A stretch of DNA of 64,000 bases. It comes from Pseudalkalibacillus hwajinpoensis. Its GTDB lineage: Bacteria > Bacillota > Bacilli > Bacillales > Guptibacillaceae. Positions 35,562 through 43,687 of the stretch are shown piece by piece (positions within the stretch are counted from its first letter, which is position 1; every line of letters starts with the position of its first letter). The notes beneath the pieces are model-generated. The model had not been told where the DNA came from. It saw only the letters and a list, made by a program, of their open reading frames with translations, and did not search any database. The stretch covers positions 496,001 to 560,000 of the forward strand of contig NZ_CP156674.1 of assembly GCF_039851965.1 (NCBI RefSeq). The letters run 5' to 3'. A program made the translations under genes and the position numbers.

Positions 35562-36335
35562 CTATTTTCTTATATGATAGGTTATTCGCCATTTATCTCT
35601 CTTTGTTTTCCCATCTATTGAAACTATTTTGCTTCTTCCAGAGCCTCTAAGAGATAGATAGTCTCCAGCCCCGACTTCTGAAGAAGGCTGGTTAACGACT
35701 TTCCAATTCAGTTTAGCTCTCTCATGTTCAATCATAGTCGCTACTCTGCTTCGTGAAATGTTGTACACTTCGGCGAGAACCGCATCCAACCGAAGACTCG
35801 ATACCGTTCCTGTTTGCTCTTCCCACTTTGCTTCATGAACATGCACATGAGATAAAGGAATTTCCTCGGGTGAAATGGATGCTTTCCCTGCCTGGTTCAG
35901 GTTCATCTTCACAAAATCGGCAATTTCCTTCGCTACAATTAAATGAGCACTGCTTTCCTGCACTATAATGTCACCGAATTTGTCTCGCTTTAAACCAAGT
36001 CCCATCATCGCACCCAGTAGATCAGGATGAGTTAGGGAAACGAACTTAGCTGGATATGTAATTTCAAATGCAGTTAACTCGAAGTCCTCTGGAGAAACCT
36101 CCAGATACGGAGGAACGAGCAGTGCACGCTGTCGCTCTGTCCCCGCCACTCCCCCTGAGAAAAACAGGCGAACATCAGGATGATTCCCTATAATTAGTTT
36201 AACTATATCCTGCTCTCGAGGATCTAGGAAATCCGTTAGTTTCGGCACATATCTTTCCTGCACTTCATCCTGCCACTCAAGGACGCGATCCACAAATGTC
36301 CGTTCTTCTGGACGGTAATGTTCGTAAATAGACAT
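35562..36335 (-). CDS. ylmH: S4-domain RNA-binding protein YlmH
   Basis: The 257-residue protein has a C-terminal S4 domain (RLDAVLAEVYNISRSRVATMIE, split as RLDAVLAEVYN and SRSRVATMIE) and an N-terminal YlmH-type domain. B. subtilis YlmH has been reported to bind the ribosome and help clear stalled nascent chains, which would relate it to RqcH in this window. Its genomic setting is the ylm division cluster. Start ATG at 36335 overlaps the ylmG stop by one base. Confidence 0.9.
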   Translation of the reverse strand: MSIYEHYRPEERTFVDRVLEWQDEVQERYVPKLTDFLDPREQDIVKLIIGNHPDVRLFFSGGVAGTERQRALLVPPYLEVSPEDFELTAFEITYPAKFVSLTHPDLLGAMMGLGLKRDKFGDIIVQESSAHLIVAKEIADFVKMNLNQAGKASISPEEIPLSHVHVHEAKWEEQTGTVSSLRLDAVLAEVYNISRSRVATMIEHERAKLNWKVVNQPSSEVGAGDYLSLRGSGRSKIVSIDGKTKRDKWRITYHIRK

Positions 36336-36598
36336 TAGCCAATCATATTAAAGAGAGCAACAATGCCGTATTGAGCAAACTGAAGAGCAAAAATCGCTAC
36401 GATTGGAGAAATATCCAGCATACCGCCAATTGGTGGGATAATCTTACGGAATGGAGCAAGGTAAGGCTCTGCTACGGAAGCGATCATCTTTCCAATCGAT
36501 GATTCTCTAGCGTTTGGAATCCATGACATGAAAATGTAGATAATCAAGATCCATGTGTAAATTTGTATGGCCCCAAGTAAAATTGATGCAATGTTCAA
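36335..36598 (-). CDS. ylmG: YggT-family membrane protein YlmG
   Basis: Small membrane protein with two hydrophobic segments and the family signature SWIPNARES, PYLAPFRKIIPP, DISPIVA. YggT proteins are linked to division and membrane protein organisation, but the biochemical role is unknown. A TTG start at 36598 lies eight bases after AAGGAAGG; a GTG three codons upstream (36607) overlaps that box. The length is then 87 residues. Confidence 0.88.
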   Translation of the reverse strand: MNIASILLGAIQIYTWILIIYIFMSWIPNARESSIGKMIASVAEPYLAPFRKIIPPIGGMLDISPIVAIFALQFAQYGIVALFNMIG

Positions 36599-36619
36599 AT
36601 TGTTCACCTTCCTTAATGG

Positions 36620-37051
36620 TTATTCATAAATTTCATCAGTGATGTTGCCAGAAATCTCAACGTTATCCGGTGTACATAAGAACGTTTCCGGACCGAGCTT
36701 TTGAATATCGCCCCCCACAGCATAGACAGTCCCGCTTAGAAAATCAACAATTCGTCTTGCCTGATCTTGAGGAATGCGTTGAAGGTTCATGACCACAGAT
36801 TTACGATTCTTTACGTGATCAGCAATATCCTGAGCTTCAGCATACACTCTTGGCTCAACCAGTACAACTCTTGAGTTCTTTTGAACGCTTTGAAGGCTAA
36901 CCACATTTTGTTTACTTTGCTTTCTGGCTGCTCTTGTTTGCTCCTGCTCTTCTTCTTCCTCCATGTATAGATCTTGCTCCTGATGCTCATCCAACTCTAT
37001 TGTTTCATCATCAAGTTCAAAGAACTGTTTAAATTTCGTTTTAATACCCAA
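36620..37051 (-). CDS. sepF: Cell division protein SepF
   Basis: Membrane-binding FtsZ bundling protein that aligns and anchors the Z ring. The N-terminal amphipathic helix (GIKTKFKQFF) is followed by a Gln/Glu-rich linker and the C-terminal SepF (DUF552) domain with VLVEPRVYAEAQDIADH, VMNLQRIPQDQARRIVDFLSG (in parts) and YAVGGDIQKLG. The start is TTG at 37051, nine bases after AGGAGG. The 143-residue length is usual. Confidence 0.94.
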   Translation of the reverse strand: MGIKTKFKQFFELDDETIELDEHQEQDLYMEEEEEQEQTRAARKQSKQNVVSLQSVQKNSRVVLVEPRVYAEAQDIADHVKNRKSVVMNLQRIPQDQARRIVDFLSGTVYAVGGDIQKLGPETFLCTPDNVEISGNITDEIYE

Positions 37052-37078
37052 TTCCCTGCACCTCCTGGAGAGCTTATT

Positions 37079-37756
37079 TTATTTTTCATTACCAACGAGT
37101 GATGAACCGATTCGTACGAAAGTTGCACCTTCTTCAACTGCTATTTCGTAATCATTAGACATGCCCATGGATAACTCCGTGCATGGCGCATGCTCGACTG
37201 AAAGCTTCTTTACACTGTCGCCAAGCTCTCGCAACCTTTGAAATACGCTTCGAATCTTATTTGTATCCTCTGTGTTTGGTGCCATCGCCATTAACCCAAC
37301 CACTTTAATCAGCGGATAATCTGTCAGCGATTGAATAAACGGAATTGTCTCATCTGGTGACAACCCGTGCTTGGACTCCTCACCAGAAACGTTAACCTGA
37401 ACAAAGCACTTTATTTCACGTTTGGCACGTTTTTGAATTTCTTTCGCGAGCGATCGGCGATCAAGAGAATGAATATAATCCACGTAAGGAAGAACTTCCT
37501 TCACTTTGCGAGACTGAAGCGTGCCTATGAAATGCCATTTCGGATAAGAGCCTAATGCTTCCACCTTCTCTAACAGTCCATCAACACGACTTTCACCAAA
37601 ATGGTTAATTCCAGCATCGAGTGCCTCTTTTGTACGGTACACACTCACATATTTCGTAACCGCTACGACGTTCACACGATGAGCATCCCGGTTCGAACGT
37701 TCTGCTGCCGCTTTGATATTTGCTTCAATTGTAGCTAAATTTCCTTTTACATCCAC
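37079..37756 (-). CDS. ylmE: PLP homeostasis protein, YggS family (YlmE)
   Basis: Pyridoxal 5'-phosphate-binding alanine-racemase-fold protein implicated in vitamin B6 and amino acid balance. The PLP lysine is in VAVTKYVS near residue 35; WHFIGTLQSRKV, QVNVSGEESKHGL, and the phosphate-binding ELSMGMSNDYEIAVEEGATFVRIGS (quoted here as ELSMGMSNDYE and GATFVRIGS) follow. The start is GTG at 37756 with a GGGAGG box rather far (about 12 bases) upstream. 225 residues. Confidence 0.92.
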   Translation of the reverse strand: MDVKGNLATIEANIKAAAERSNRDAHRVNVVAVTKYVSVYRTKEALDAGINHFGESRVDGLLEKVEALGSYPKWHFIGTLQSRKVKEVLPYVDYIHSLDRRSLAKEIQKRAKREIKCFVQVNVSGEESKHGLSPDETIPFIQSLTDYPLIKVVGLMAMAPNTEDTNKIRSVFQRLRELGDSVKKLSVEHAPCTELSMGMSNDYEIAVEEGATFVRIGSSLVGNEK

Positions 37757-37763
37757 GTTAATG

Positions 37764-38591
37764 TTATACCTCCCCGAGTCCTATGTAGCCCATCATTCTT
37801 CCAGTCCTGCCTTTCTCATTACGATGAGAAAAGAACAGACTGCTGCAGCTTGTACAATAGTCACTAGTGGCAATATGATTTTCTTGGATCCCTGCTTTAC
37901 GCAGAAGTGACCGGTTAACAGCTTTTAAATCAAGCTGAAATTTCCCATTTGGTTTCGAAACAAAAAAGACTTCTGACTCTTCCACAACTGTTTTCACCTG
38001 GTCGATCACACCGTCATCGACTTCATAGCAGCACTTTCCTATTGATGGACCGATAGCAGTATAAATATCTTCGCTCGTAATGCCGTCAGCTTTCCACGCT
38101 CGAATCATCTCTCCTGCAATATCTTTCGTCGTACCTTTCCAGCCTGCGTGGGCAATTCCAACTCTTCCCACTGAAGGTGCATAGAAGAAAAGTGGTACAC
38201 AATCAGCATATAACGCTGTCAAAAGCACATCATGATCATCTGTATACAACCCATCAACGTCTTTTATCGCATCTTTATGGTCTCTTACTCCGCGTCCGCA
38301 GTCACTAGTTGACACCTTTGCAAGTAAAGCGCCATGTACTTGTTCTCCAACGACCCAGTGATCAATCGGATAGTCGATCGCGTTTCCCAGCGTCATTCGA
38401 TTTGATAGAACATCTTCAGGTTGATCCTGTACATGGAATCCAAGATTCAAGCTGGAAAACGGAGCCTGGCTTACTCCGTTTTTACGGGTTGAGAAGCCTG
38501 CAGTTAGCGCATGCCCCCGATCAGCTTTATCTGAAAACGAAAGTGCCAGTGATGTCATGGATACTGTATTCTGAAATGGTTCTTTCCCCAC
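37764..38591 (-). CDS. pgeF: Peptidoglycan editing factor PgeF (YfiH/YlmD, multicopper polyphenol oxidase fold)
   Basis: DUF152 family. The E. coli homologue prevents incorporation of L-serine in place of L-alanine in peptidoglycan precursors; related proteins have been described as laccase-like or purine nucleoside phosphorylases. The 275-residue protein has the metal-site motifs GEQVHGA, ADCVPLFFY, GIAHAGWKGT and AIGPSIGKCCYEV. GTG at 38591 follows AGGGG. Beside sepF, it fits a wall-quality role; that is inference. Confidence 0.9.
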   Translation of the reverse strand: MGKEPFQNTVSMTSLALSFSDKADRGHALTAGFSTRKNGVSQAPFSSLNLGFHVQDQPEDVLSNRMTLGNAIDYPIDHWVVGEQVHGALLAKVSTSDCGRGVRDHKDAIKDVDGLYTDDHDVLLTALYADCVPLFFYAPSVGRVGIAHAGWKGTTKDIAGEMIRAWKADGITSEDIYTAIGPSIGKCCYEVDDGVIDQVKTVVEESEVFFVSKPNGKFQLDLKAVNRSLLRKAGIQENHIATSDYCTSCSSLFFSHRNEKGRTGRMMGYIGLGEV

Positions 38592-38679
38592 AATTGCACC
38601 CCTTTAATACCTGATCATGTTTATACCCTATTTTATCATAATATGTTGAATCTAAGGGATATAGATTGTGAGTTCTTCT

Positions 38680-38949
38680 TTACGATTCTTTTTGATATGG
38701 TTCCGCGTCAGCCGTATCATAGTGTCTGACTAAAATGACATCTGAACCAATTTTAACAATATTACGCCAGGGAATCACTACGTCACTTTCACGGGCGAAA
38801 AGGCCCATCATCTTACCTGAGCCCGGAATCACAATCGCTTCTATTTTCCCAGTCGTTAAATTAATCTCTAAATCAGCAATGTGACCAAGTTTTTTCCCAT
38901 TCGAAACATTGACAACATCTTTTACTTGAAACTCAGAAATTTTTATCAT
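38680..38949 (-). CDS. ylmC: YlmC/YmxH-family PRC-barrel protein
   Basis: An 89-residue PRC-barrel domain protein (MIKISEFQVKDVVNVSNGKKLG, LEINLTTGKIEAIVIPG). Members of this family sit downstream of sigG in many spore formers, but the function is not settled. The start at 38949 follows AGGTGG eight bases upstream; an earlier frame extension is unlikely. It is separated from sigG by a terminator, so it probably has its own promoter. Confidence 0.87.
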   Translation of the reverse strand: MIKISEFQVKDVVNVSNGKKLGHIADLEINLTTGKIEAIVIPGSGKMMGLFARESDVVIPWRNIVKIGSDVILVRHYDTADAEPYQKES

Positions 38950-38986
38950 CACGCACCCACCTTTCACTTCATTATATGAAAACTAG

Positions 38987-39015
38987 GCAAAAGAAAAGAC
39001 CTGTTTCACAGGTCT
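38987..39015 (-). terminator. Rho-independent terminator after sigG
   Basis: Stem AGACCTG / CAGGTCT with a five-base loop, followed on the minus strand by TTTTCTTTT. It sits just past the sigG stop. Confidence 0.82.
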
Positions 39016-39019
39016 CATT

Positions 39020-39799
39020 CTAACTTTGAATATTTTTGTTCATTTGATTGATAGCTGCCTTCTCAAGCCTTGATACCTGTGCCTGAGAAATTCCGATCTC
39101 ATCAGCCACTTCCATCTGTGTTTTCCCCTGAAAAAATCGCATCTGGAGAATCATATTTTCCCTTTGATTTAGCCTCGTCATTGCTTCTTTTAAAGCGATG
39201 TCCTCGAGCCATTGGACATCCTTTTGTTTGTCATCACTAATTTGATCCATTACGAAAATGGGATCGCCACCGTCATTATAAATTGGTTCAAACAATGAAA
39301 CAGGATCCTGAATCGCATCCAGTGCAAAAACAACTTCTTCTTTCGTCACACCCAATTCTTTCGCAATTTCAGTAGGATTTGGTTCTCTGGCATGTTTCGT
39401 CATCAATTTATCCCTAACCTGGAGGGATTTGTAGGCAATATCCCGCAGTGATCGTGATACTCTTATCGGATTATTATCACGCAAGTAACGCCTGATTTCA
39501 CCGATAATCATCGGTACTGCATACGTAGAGAATTTCACGTTTTGCGATAAATCAAAGTTATCTATGGATTTCATCAGGCCAATGCAACCGACCTGGAACA
39601 AGTCATCCACATACTCCCCTCGATTATTAAACCGCTGAATGACGCTTAGAACAAGGCGTAAATTGCCATTCACCAGTTCCTCGCGAGCAGAGATATCTCC
39701 TTCCTGCATTTGCTTAAATAGAACTCTCATTTTTTCATTTTTTAATACTGGAAGTTTGGAGGTATCTACTCCACAAATCTCGACTTTGTTTCGTGTCAA
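39020..39799 (-). CDS. sigG: RNA polymerase sporulation sigma factor SigG (late forespore)
   Basis: Directs late forespore gene expression. The 259-residue protein begins RNKVEICGVDTSKLPVLKNE, the stretch identical across Bacillus SigG, then region 2 (NRGEYVDDLFQVGCIGLMK, KFSTYAVPMIIGEIRRYLRD) and region 4 with the helix-turn-helix GKTQMEVADEIGISQAQVSRLE. The start is TTG at 39799, preceded by GGAGGG. It lies downstream of sigE and has its own forespore-type promoter. Confidence 0.97.
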   Translation of the reverse strand: MTRNKVEICGVDTSKLPVLKNEKMRVLFKQMQEGDISAREELVNGNLRLVLSVIQRFNNRGEYVDDLFQVGCIGLMKSIDNFDLSQNVKFSTYAVPMIIGEIRRYLRDNNPIRVSRSLRDIAYKSLQVRDKLMTKHAREPNPTEIAKELGVTKEEVVFALDAIQDPVSLFEPIYNDGGDPIFVMDQISDDKQKDVQWLEDIALKEAMTRLNQRENMILQMRFFQGKTQMEVADEIGISQAQVSRLEKAAINQMNKNIQS

Positions 39800-39834
39800 C
39801 TCTTTCCCTCCTCATCGGAGATGCTGTCAAAGTA

Positions 39835-39863
39835 AAGTATCTCCGCGAGTGGGAATTTTATGC
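39835..39863 (-). promoter_or_regulatory. Predicted sigma-F/sigma-G promoter of sigG
   Basis: On the minus strand, GCATA (39859-39863), 17-base spacer, GATACTT (39835-39841). This fits the forespore consensus GHATR / CATnHTA and lies 36 bases before the sigG start, as expected for autoregulated sigG. Confidence 0.65.
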
Positions 39864-39882
39864 ATCTGTCAGAACAGGATGC

Positions 39883-40602
39883 TTAGACCATTTTATTAAA
39901 TTCTTTTCGAAGTCGCTTAATGATGCGCTTTTCAAGCCTTGAAATATAAGATTGAGAAATTCCAAGTAAGTCGGCTACGTCTTTTTGCGTTTTCTCTTCC
40001 TCTCCCGCCAGACCAAACCGTAGTTCCATAATTTGTTTTTCCCTGGCATTAAGTGCTTCAAGCGCTTTTACTAACAACCTTCGATCTACGCGTGCTTCAA
40101 TTCCTCTCGTAATAATATCGTCATCTGTTCCGAGTACATCAGAGAGTAAGAGCTCGTTTCCATCCCAGTCCACATTAAGCGGCTCATCAAAGGACACTTC
40201 TGAACGAATCTTATTATTTCTCCTAAGAAACATCAGAATTTCATTCTCGATACAGCGGGAGGCGTACGTTGCCAGTTTGATTTTCTTTTCGGGATTAAAC
40301 GTATTCACTGCTTTTATTAGTCCGATTGCACCGATGCTGATCAAATCTTCAATGTTAATTCCAGTGTTTTCAAATTTCCTTGCAATGTAAACAACAAGCC
40401 TTAGATTCCGTTCAATTAAAATGGAACGTGCTGCCTTATCCCCTTTTGGTAGCTGAATTAACAGATGAGCTTCTTCTTCTTTGGATAGCGGAGGAGGAAG
40501 CGCTTCGCTCCCTCCTATGTAGTAAATTTCATCCGGCTTAATCCCAAGCTTCATTAGAATTCGCTGCCACAAGAGAACAAGTTTAATTCGTATTTTCCCC
40601 AT
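39883..40602 (-). CDS. sigE: RNA polymerase sporulation sigma factor SigE precursor (early mother cell)
   Basis: Early mother-cell sigma factor, made as inactive pro-SigE. The N-terminal pro-sequence (IRIKLVLLWQRILMKLGI) is amphipathic and is followed by YYIGGSEALPPPL, the region cleaved by SpoIIGA. Region 2 reads RNLRLVVYIARKFENTG and YASRCIENEILMFLRR; region 4 has the HTH DVADLLGISQSYISRLE. 239 residues, identical in length to B. subtilis. It follows spoIIGA by 28 bases. Confidence 0.97.
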   Translation of the reverse strand: MGKIRIKLVLLWQRILMKLGIKPDEIYYIGGSEALPPPLSKEEEAHLLIQLPKGDKAARSILIERNLRLVVYIARKFENTGINIEDLISIGAIGLIKAVNTFNPEKKIKLATYASRCIENEILMFLRRNNKIRSEVSFDEPLNVDWDGNELLLSDVLGTDDDIITRGIEARVDRRLLVKALEALNAREKQIMELRFGLAGEEEKTQKDVADLLGISQSYISRLEKRIIKRLRKEFNKMV

Positions 40603-40630
40603 CCAGAACTCCTCCTTGTTTGTCTTTTTT

Positions 40631-41548
40631 CTAAGACGCAGACGCCTTATGTCCTGTCAGCATTTTCGGATGAAGGATACAGCTATATTCTTTTTCCCCA
40701 GATATACTCTGGAAACTAAGTCCAACGAGCACCTTTTTCACTGTAATGGCATGGTCTTTCATCGTAATAATAACTTCATCCGGCTTTACGGCACACAAGA
40801 ATTGGTTATCTTGTCCGACAGCGCGATACGGAACAATACGTAATCGATGTTCCCACCTGTCCCCCTCTCCTTCACTTTGAAATTCTGTAATATTTCTTGC
40901 TTTCTCTAGAAACGCAGTTGAGAAATGTGAAGCATGAATCGTCATGTCGAGAATCATGACAGGTGAACCGCTTAATGGGTCTTGAAGCTGGTTACCACTG
41001 TCAATGAGTGCGGACGCCGAAATGCTAATTTCATCAATATGAATGACAATATCTGCGAGCTGATCATAATGAATTCTAGTTGTTTCAAGCATTTCAACTC
41101 TCCGCTTTGAAAACAACCAGATTGTCGGGAAACCAATTAATATGAAGATCCAGCTGATGGGATCACCAAATCCAGCCCCTTTTGTTGCTACCGCCCCATT
41201 GTAAATCGTCACTTCTTGCTGCATAAAATAATGTGCTCCCATCATTCCGCCGCCAATCATAAAGGTGACGAAATAAAACAATAACCAGCTTTGAATAAAA
41301 CTTCGAAAGCGGGTAAAACCAAACGTTACACTGACAATAACAAACGAGTAGATGAGTTTAATAAACGGATTCGCCATGAATGCCATGCCTGGTATAAAAA
41401 GGAAGAGCACATAAAAGGAGGCAATTAGTGCACCGGCAGCTAGGCGTCTCTTCTTCACATGTCTCTTTAGTAATAGTCCTGTTAGCGCAAGAATCATGTA
41501 ATCAAAGCAAACGTTCAACAGCCAAATTACATCAAGGTATACTGCCAC
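40631..41548 (-). CDS. spoIIGA: Sporulation sigma-E factor processing peptidase SpoIIGA
   Basis: Membrane aspartic protease that matures pro-SigE after the signal protein SpoIIR arrives from the forespore. Five hydrophobic segments fill the first 150 residues (VYLDVIWLLNVCFDYMILAL at the start). The catalytic Asp lies in ALIDSGNQLQDPLSGSP of the C-terminal domain, with RIVPYRAVGQDNQFL after it. GTG at 41548 is six bases after AAGGAGG; TTG one codon upstream is too close. Length 305. Confidence 0.95.
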   Translation of the reverse strand: MAVYLDVIWLLNVCFDYMILALTGLLLKRHVKKRRLAAGALIASFYVLFLFIPGMAFMANPFIKLIYSFVIVSVTFGFTRFRSFIQSWLLFYFVTFMIGGGMMGAHYFMQQEVTIYNGAVATKGAGFGDPISWIFILIGFPTIWLFSKRRVEMLETTRIHYDQLADIVIHIDEISISASALIDSGNQLQDPLSGSPVMILDMTIHASHFSTAFLEKARNITEFQSEGEGDRWEHRLRIVPYRAVGQDNQFLCAVKPDEVIITMKDHAITVKKVLVGLSFQSISGEKEYSCILHPKMLTGHKASAS

Positions 41549-41580
41549 CAATTGCCTCCTTCCATGCGATTTTGATACTT

Positions 41581-41613
41581 AGTATAGACTAGATTCTTTT
41601 GAAAGACTGTCAG
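41581..41613 (-). promoter_or_regulatory. Candidate spoIIG promoter with long spacer
   Basis: Minus strand CTGACA (41608-41613) and TATACT (41581-41586) are separated by 21 bases. The B. subtilis spoIIG promoter is a Spo0A-activated sigma-A promoter with about 22 bases between these boxes. I see no perfect 0A box (TGTCGAA); TGTCAGA at 41608-41614 (plus strand) is the nearest match. Confidence 0.5.
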
Positions 41614-41681
41614 ATTGTGCCACACATACTAAGGTTATTTTGGATAAATATCACTAGTTTTGTCATGAGAACTCATAACAA

Positions 41682-41707
41682 AAAGCCGCCCATGGTTGGA
41701 CGACTTT
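41682..41707 (-). terminator. Rho-independent terminator after thrB
   Basis: Stem AAAGTCGTCC / GGGCGGCTTT (with G-U pairs) and six-base loop on the minus strand, then a T run. It separates the threonine genes from spoIIGA. Confidence 0.78.
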
Positions 41708-41717
41708 TAGACATTAT

Positions 41718-42632
41718 TTATTGAATTTGAAAAGCATCGCTTCTTTCAACACCCGTTGGCGCTGTTAATAATACCTCACAGTCATATAAGGGAAAAGCTT
41801 CTTCAAGTTTAGAGGAAAGTTTGCCAGAAGACCCCTCTGGAGTAAACACTATTAGAGTAGGACCAGCACCACTGAGCGCTGCCCCATATGCTCCATGTTC
41901 CATTGAGAAATCTTGAACAGCGTCTAAATCAGGTACAAGGTGCTTTCGGTAGGTTTGATGAAAAAGATCGTGTTTCATCAGCTTCCCTGCTAGCTGCCAG
42001 TTATTCTGAAGTGCAGCCGCTACAAATACATTGGCAATACTGCTTGCTTCAACCGCCTCCTGAAAAGGAATCGCATCCGGCAGAACCGATCGGGAATCGG
42101 TCGTTTTTAATTTGTGTGACGGAATCAAAGCGATCATCTCGAGATTTTCAACAACGTGCGAAACGGTACCTATTTCTTTTTGTCCTGTGGCAACGACAAG
42201 ACCCCCTAGAAGAGAAGCGGCGACATTATCCGAGTGTCCCTCAAAGTATGTTGCGATCTCGATCTTGTCATCTAGGTCCAAATGAAGATCCATCGTGTAA
42301 TCTGCTATTTCTACAGCTGCCACAATTGCAGCTGCGCTACTGCCCAAGCCTCTTTCAAGAGGGAGCTCGCTTTCCATCGTAACCATATGGGGAGGTGCTT
42401 TTTTTCCCTGTCCATAGGTTTGTTCAATATATTCGATTGCCTGATAGATCATATTTTCCTTTCCGGATGGAAAAGTTTCATCAAAGTTGACGTATTGGAA
42501 AGTCCATTCTTCTGATGCCTCAAGCTGAACATTCAAATATCGGTTAATCGCAAGGCCGATGGAATCAAAACCCGGCCCAAGATTGGAAGTGCTTCCGGGT
42601 ATTTTAAAATGGACTTGTTCTCCTTTGCTCAA
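41718..42632 (-). CDS. thrB: Homoserine kinase
   Basis: GHMP-family kinase that phosphorylates homoserine for threonine synthesis. The ATP loop is PLERGLGSSAAAIVAA near residue 95; KIPGSTSNLGPGFDSIG is the N-terminal motif 1 and GAALSGAGPTLIVF the C-terminal motif 3. The start is TTG at 42632, overlapping the thrC stop (TTGA). 304 residues. Confidence 0.94.
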   Translation of the reverse strand: MSKGEQVHFKIPGSTSNLGPGFDSIGLAINRYLNVQLEASEEWTFQYVNFDETFPSGKENMIYQAIEYIEQTYGQGKKAPPHMVTMESELPLERGLGSSAAAIVAAVEIADYTMDLHLDLDDKIEIATYFEGHSDNVAASLLGGLVVATGQKEIGTVSHVVENLEMIALIPSHKLKTTDSRSVLPDAIPFQEAVEASSIANVFVAAALQNNWQLAGKLMKHDLFHQTYRKHLVPDLDAVQDFSMEHGAYGAALSGAGPTLIVFTPEGSSGKLSSKLEEAFPLYDCEVLLTAPTGVERSDAFQIQ

Positions 42633-43687
42633 TGGCTAACACATCCTTTAAGCTCTTCCAAAAACGCATTTTTATCAGCTGCTACTACACGTGGTTTCGC
42701 GAGGACGGCGTCCATCGCTGTTGCTGGATCTTTAAGTCCATTGCCTGTCAGCACTGCTACAACACTGCTCCCTTTCTTGATTTCACCTGAAGCTACCTGC
42801 TTCATAACGCCTGCAACTGATGCGCAGGAGGCCGGTTCAGCAAACACACCTTCTTTTTTAGCCAGCTCTTGATACGCGAAAAGAATTTCTTCATCCGTTA
42901 CACTATCAATCTTTCCATTTGATTCGAGAACGGCTTCTTCTGCAAGATGCCAGCTTGCTGGATTCCCAATTCTAATCGCAGTGGCAATCGTTTCCGGCTC
43001 CTGGATGATTTTCTTCTGGACAATGGCAGCTGAACCTTCCGCTTCAAATCCGCGCATTTCCGGGCGATCGCTTTCAGCAAGGTATTCTCTGAATCCTTTC
43101 CAATAGGCGGAGATATTCCCCGCGTTACCAACAGGAATTGCCAGAACATCAGGTGCTTTACCTAGCTGGTCACATACTTCTAATGCTGCTGTTTTCTGCC
43201 CTTCGAGTCGGTATGGATTAACGGAGTTCACAAGAGCAATTGGCTCTGTTTCAGCAATGTCTCGAACCATGCGGAGCGCCTGATCGAAGTTGCCATCTAT
43301 CTCAAAGATTTCCGCCCCATAGATCATGGCCTGGGCAAGCTTCCCTAGAGCAACTTTTCCTTTCGGAATAACAATAATGCAGCGAAGACCTGCCCTTGCT
43401 CCGTATGCTGCAGCAGCAGCGGCTGTATTCCCAGTGGAAGCACAAATGATCGCATTACTGCCTTCTTCCTTTGCTTTGGCAACGGCCATAACCATGCCTC
43501 TGTCCTTAAATGACCCTGTCGGATTCGCGCCTTCAATCTTCACATGAAGAGAAATGCCAAGCTCTTCTGAAAGCTGATCCAGCTTTAAGAGAGGGGTATT
43601 TCCCTCATTCAAGCTGAGTTCTGGTGTATGCTCTGTGATCGGTAAATAATCTTTATATTGTTTCAGAAGTCCATTCCAGCTTTCCAT
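42629..43687 (-). CDS. thrC: Threonine synthase
   Basis: PLP enzyme that converts O-phosphohomoserine to threonine. The PLP lysine is in NPTGSFKDRGMVMAVA; ASTGNTAAAAAAYG and IPVGNAGNISAYWKG follow as phosphate-binding and substrate loops. At 352 residues it is the compact bacterial form like B. subtilis ThrC. Its ATG overlaps the hom stop by one base. Confidence 0.95.
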   Translation of the reverse strand: MESWNGLLKQYKDYLPITEHTPELSLNEGNTPLLKLDQLSEELGISLHVKIEGANPTGSFKDRGMVMAVAKAKEEGSNAIICASTGNTAAAAAAYGARAGLRCIIVIPKGKVALGKLAQAMIYGAEIFEIDGNFDQALRMVRDIAETEPIALVNSVNPYRLEGQKTAALEVCDQLGKAPDVLAIPVGNAGNISAYWKGFREYLAESDRPEMRGFEAEGSAAIVQKKIIQEPETIATAIRIGNPASWHLAEEAVLESNGKIDSVTDEEILFAYQELAKKEGVFAEPASCASVAGVMKQVASGEIKKGSSVVAVLTGNGLKDPATAMDAVLAKPRVVAADKNAFLEELKGCVSH

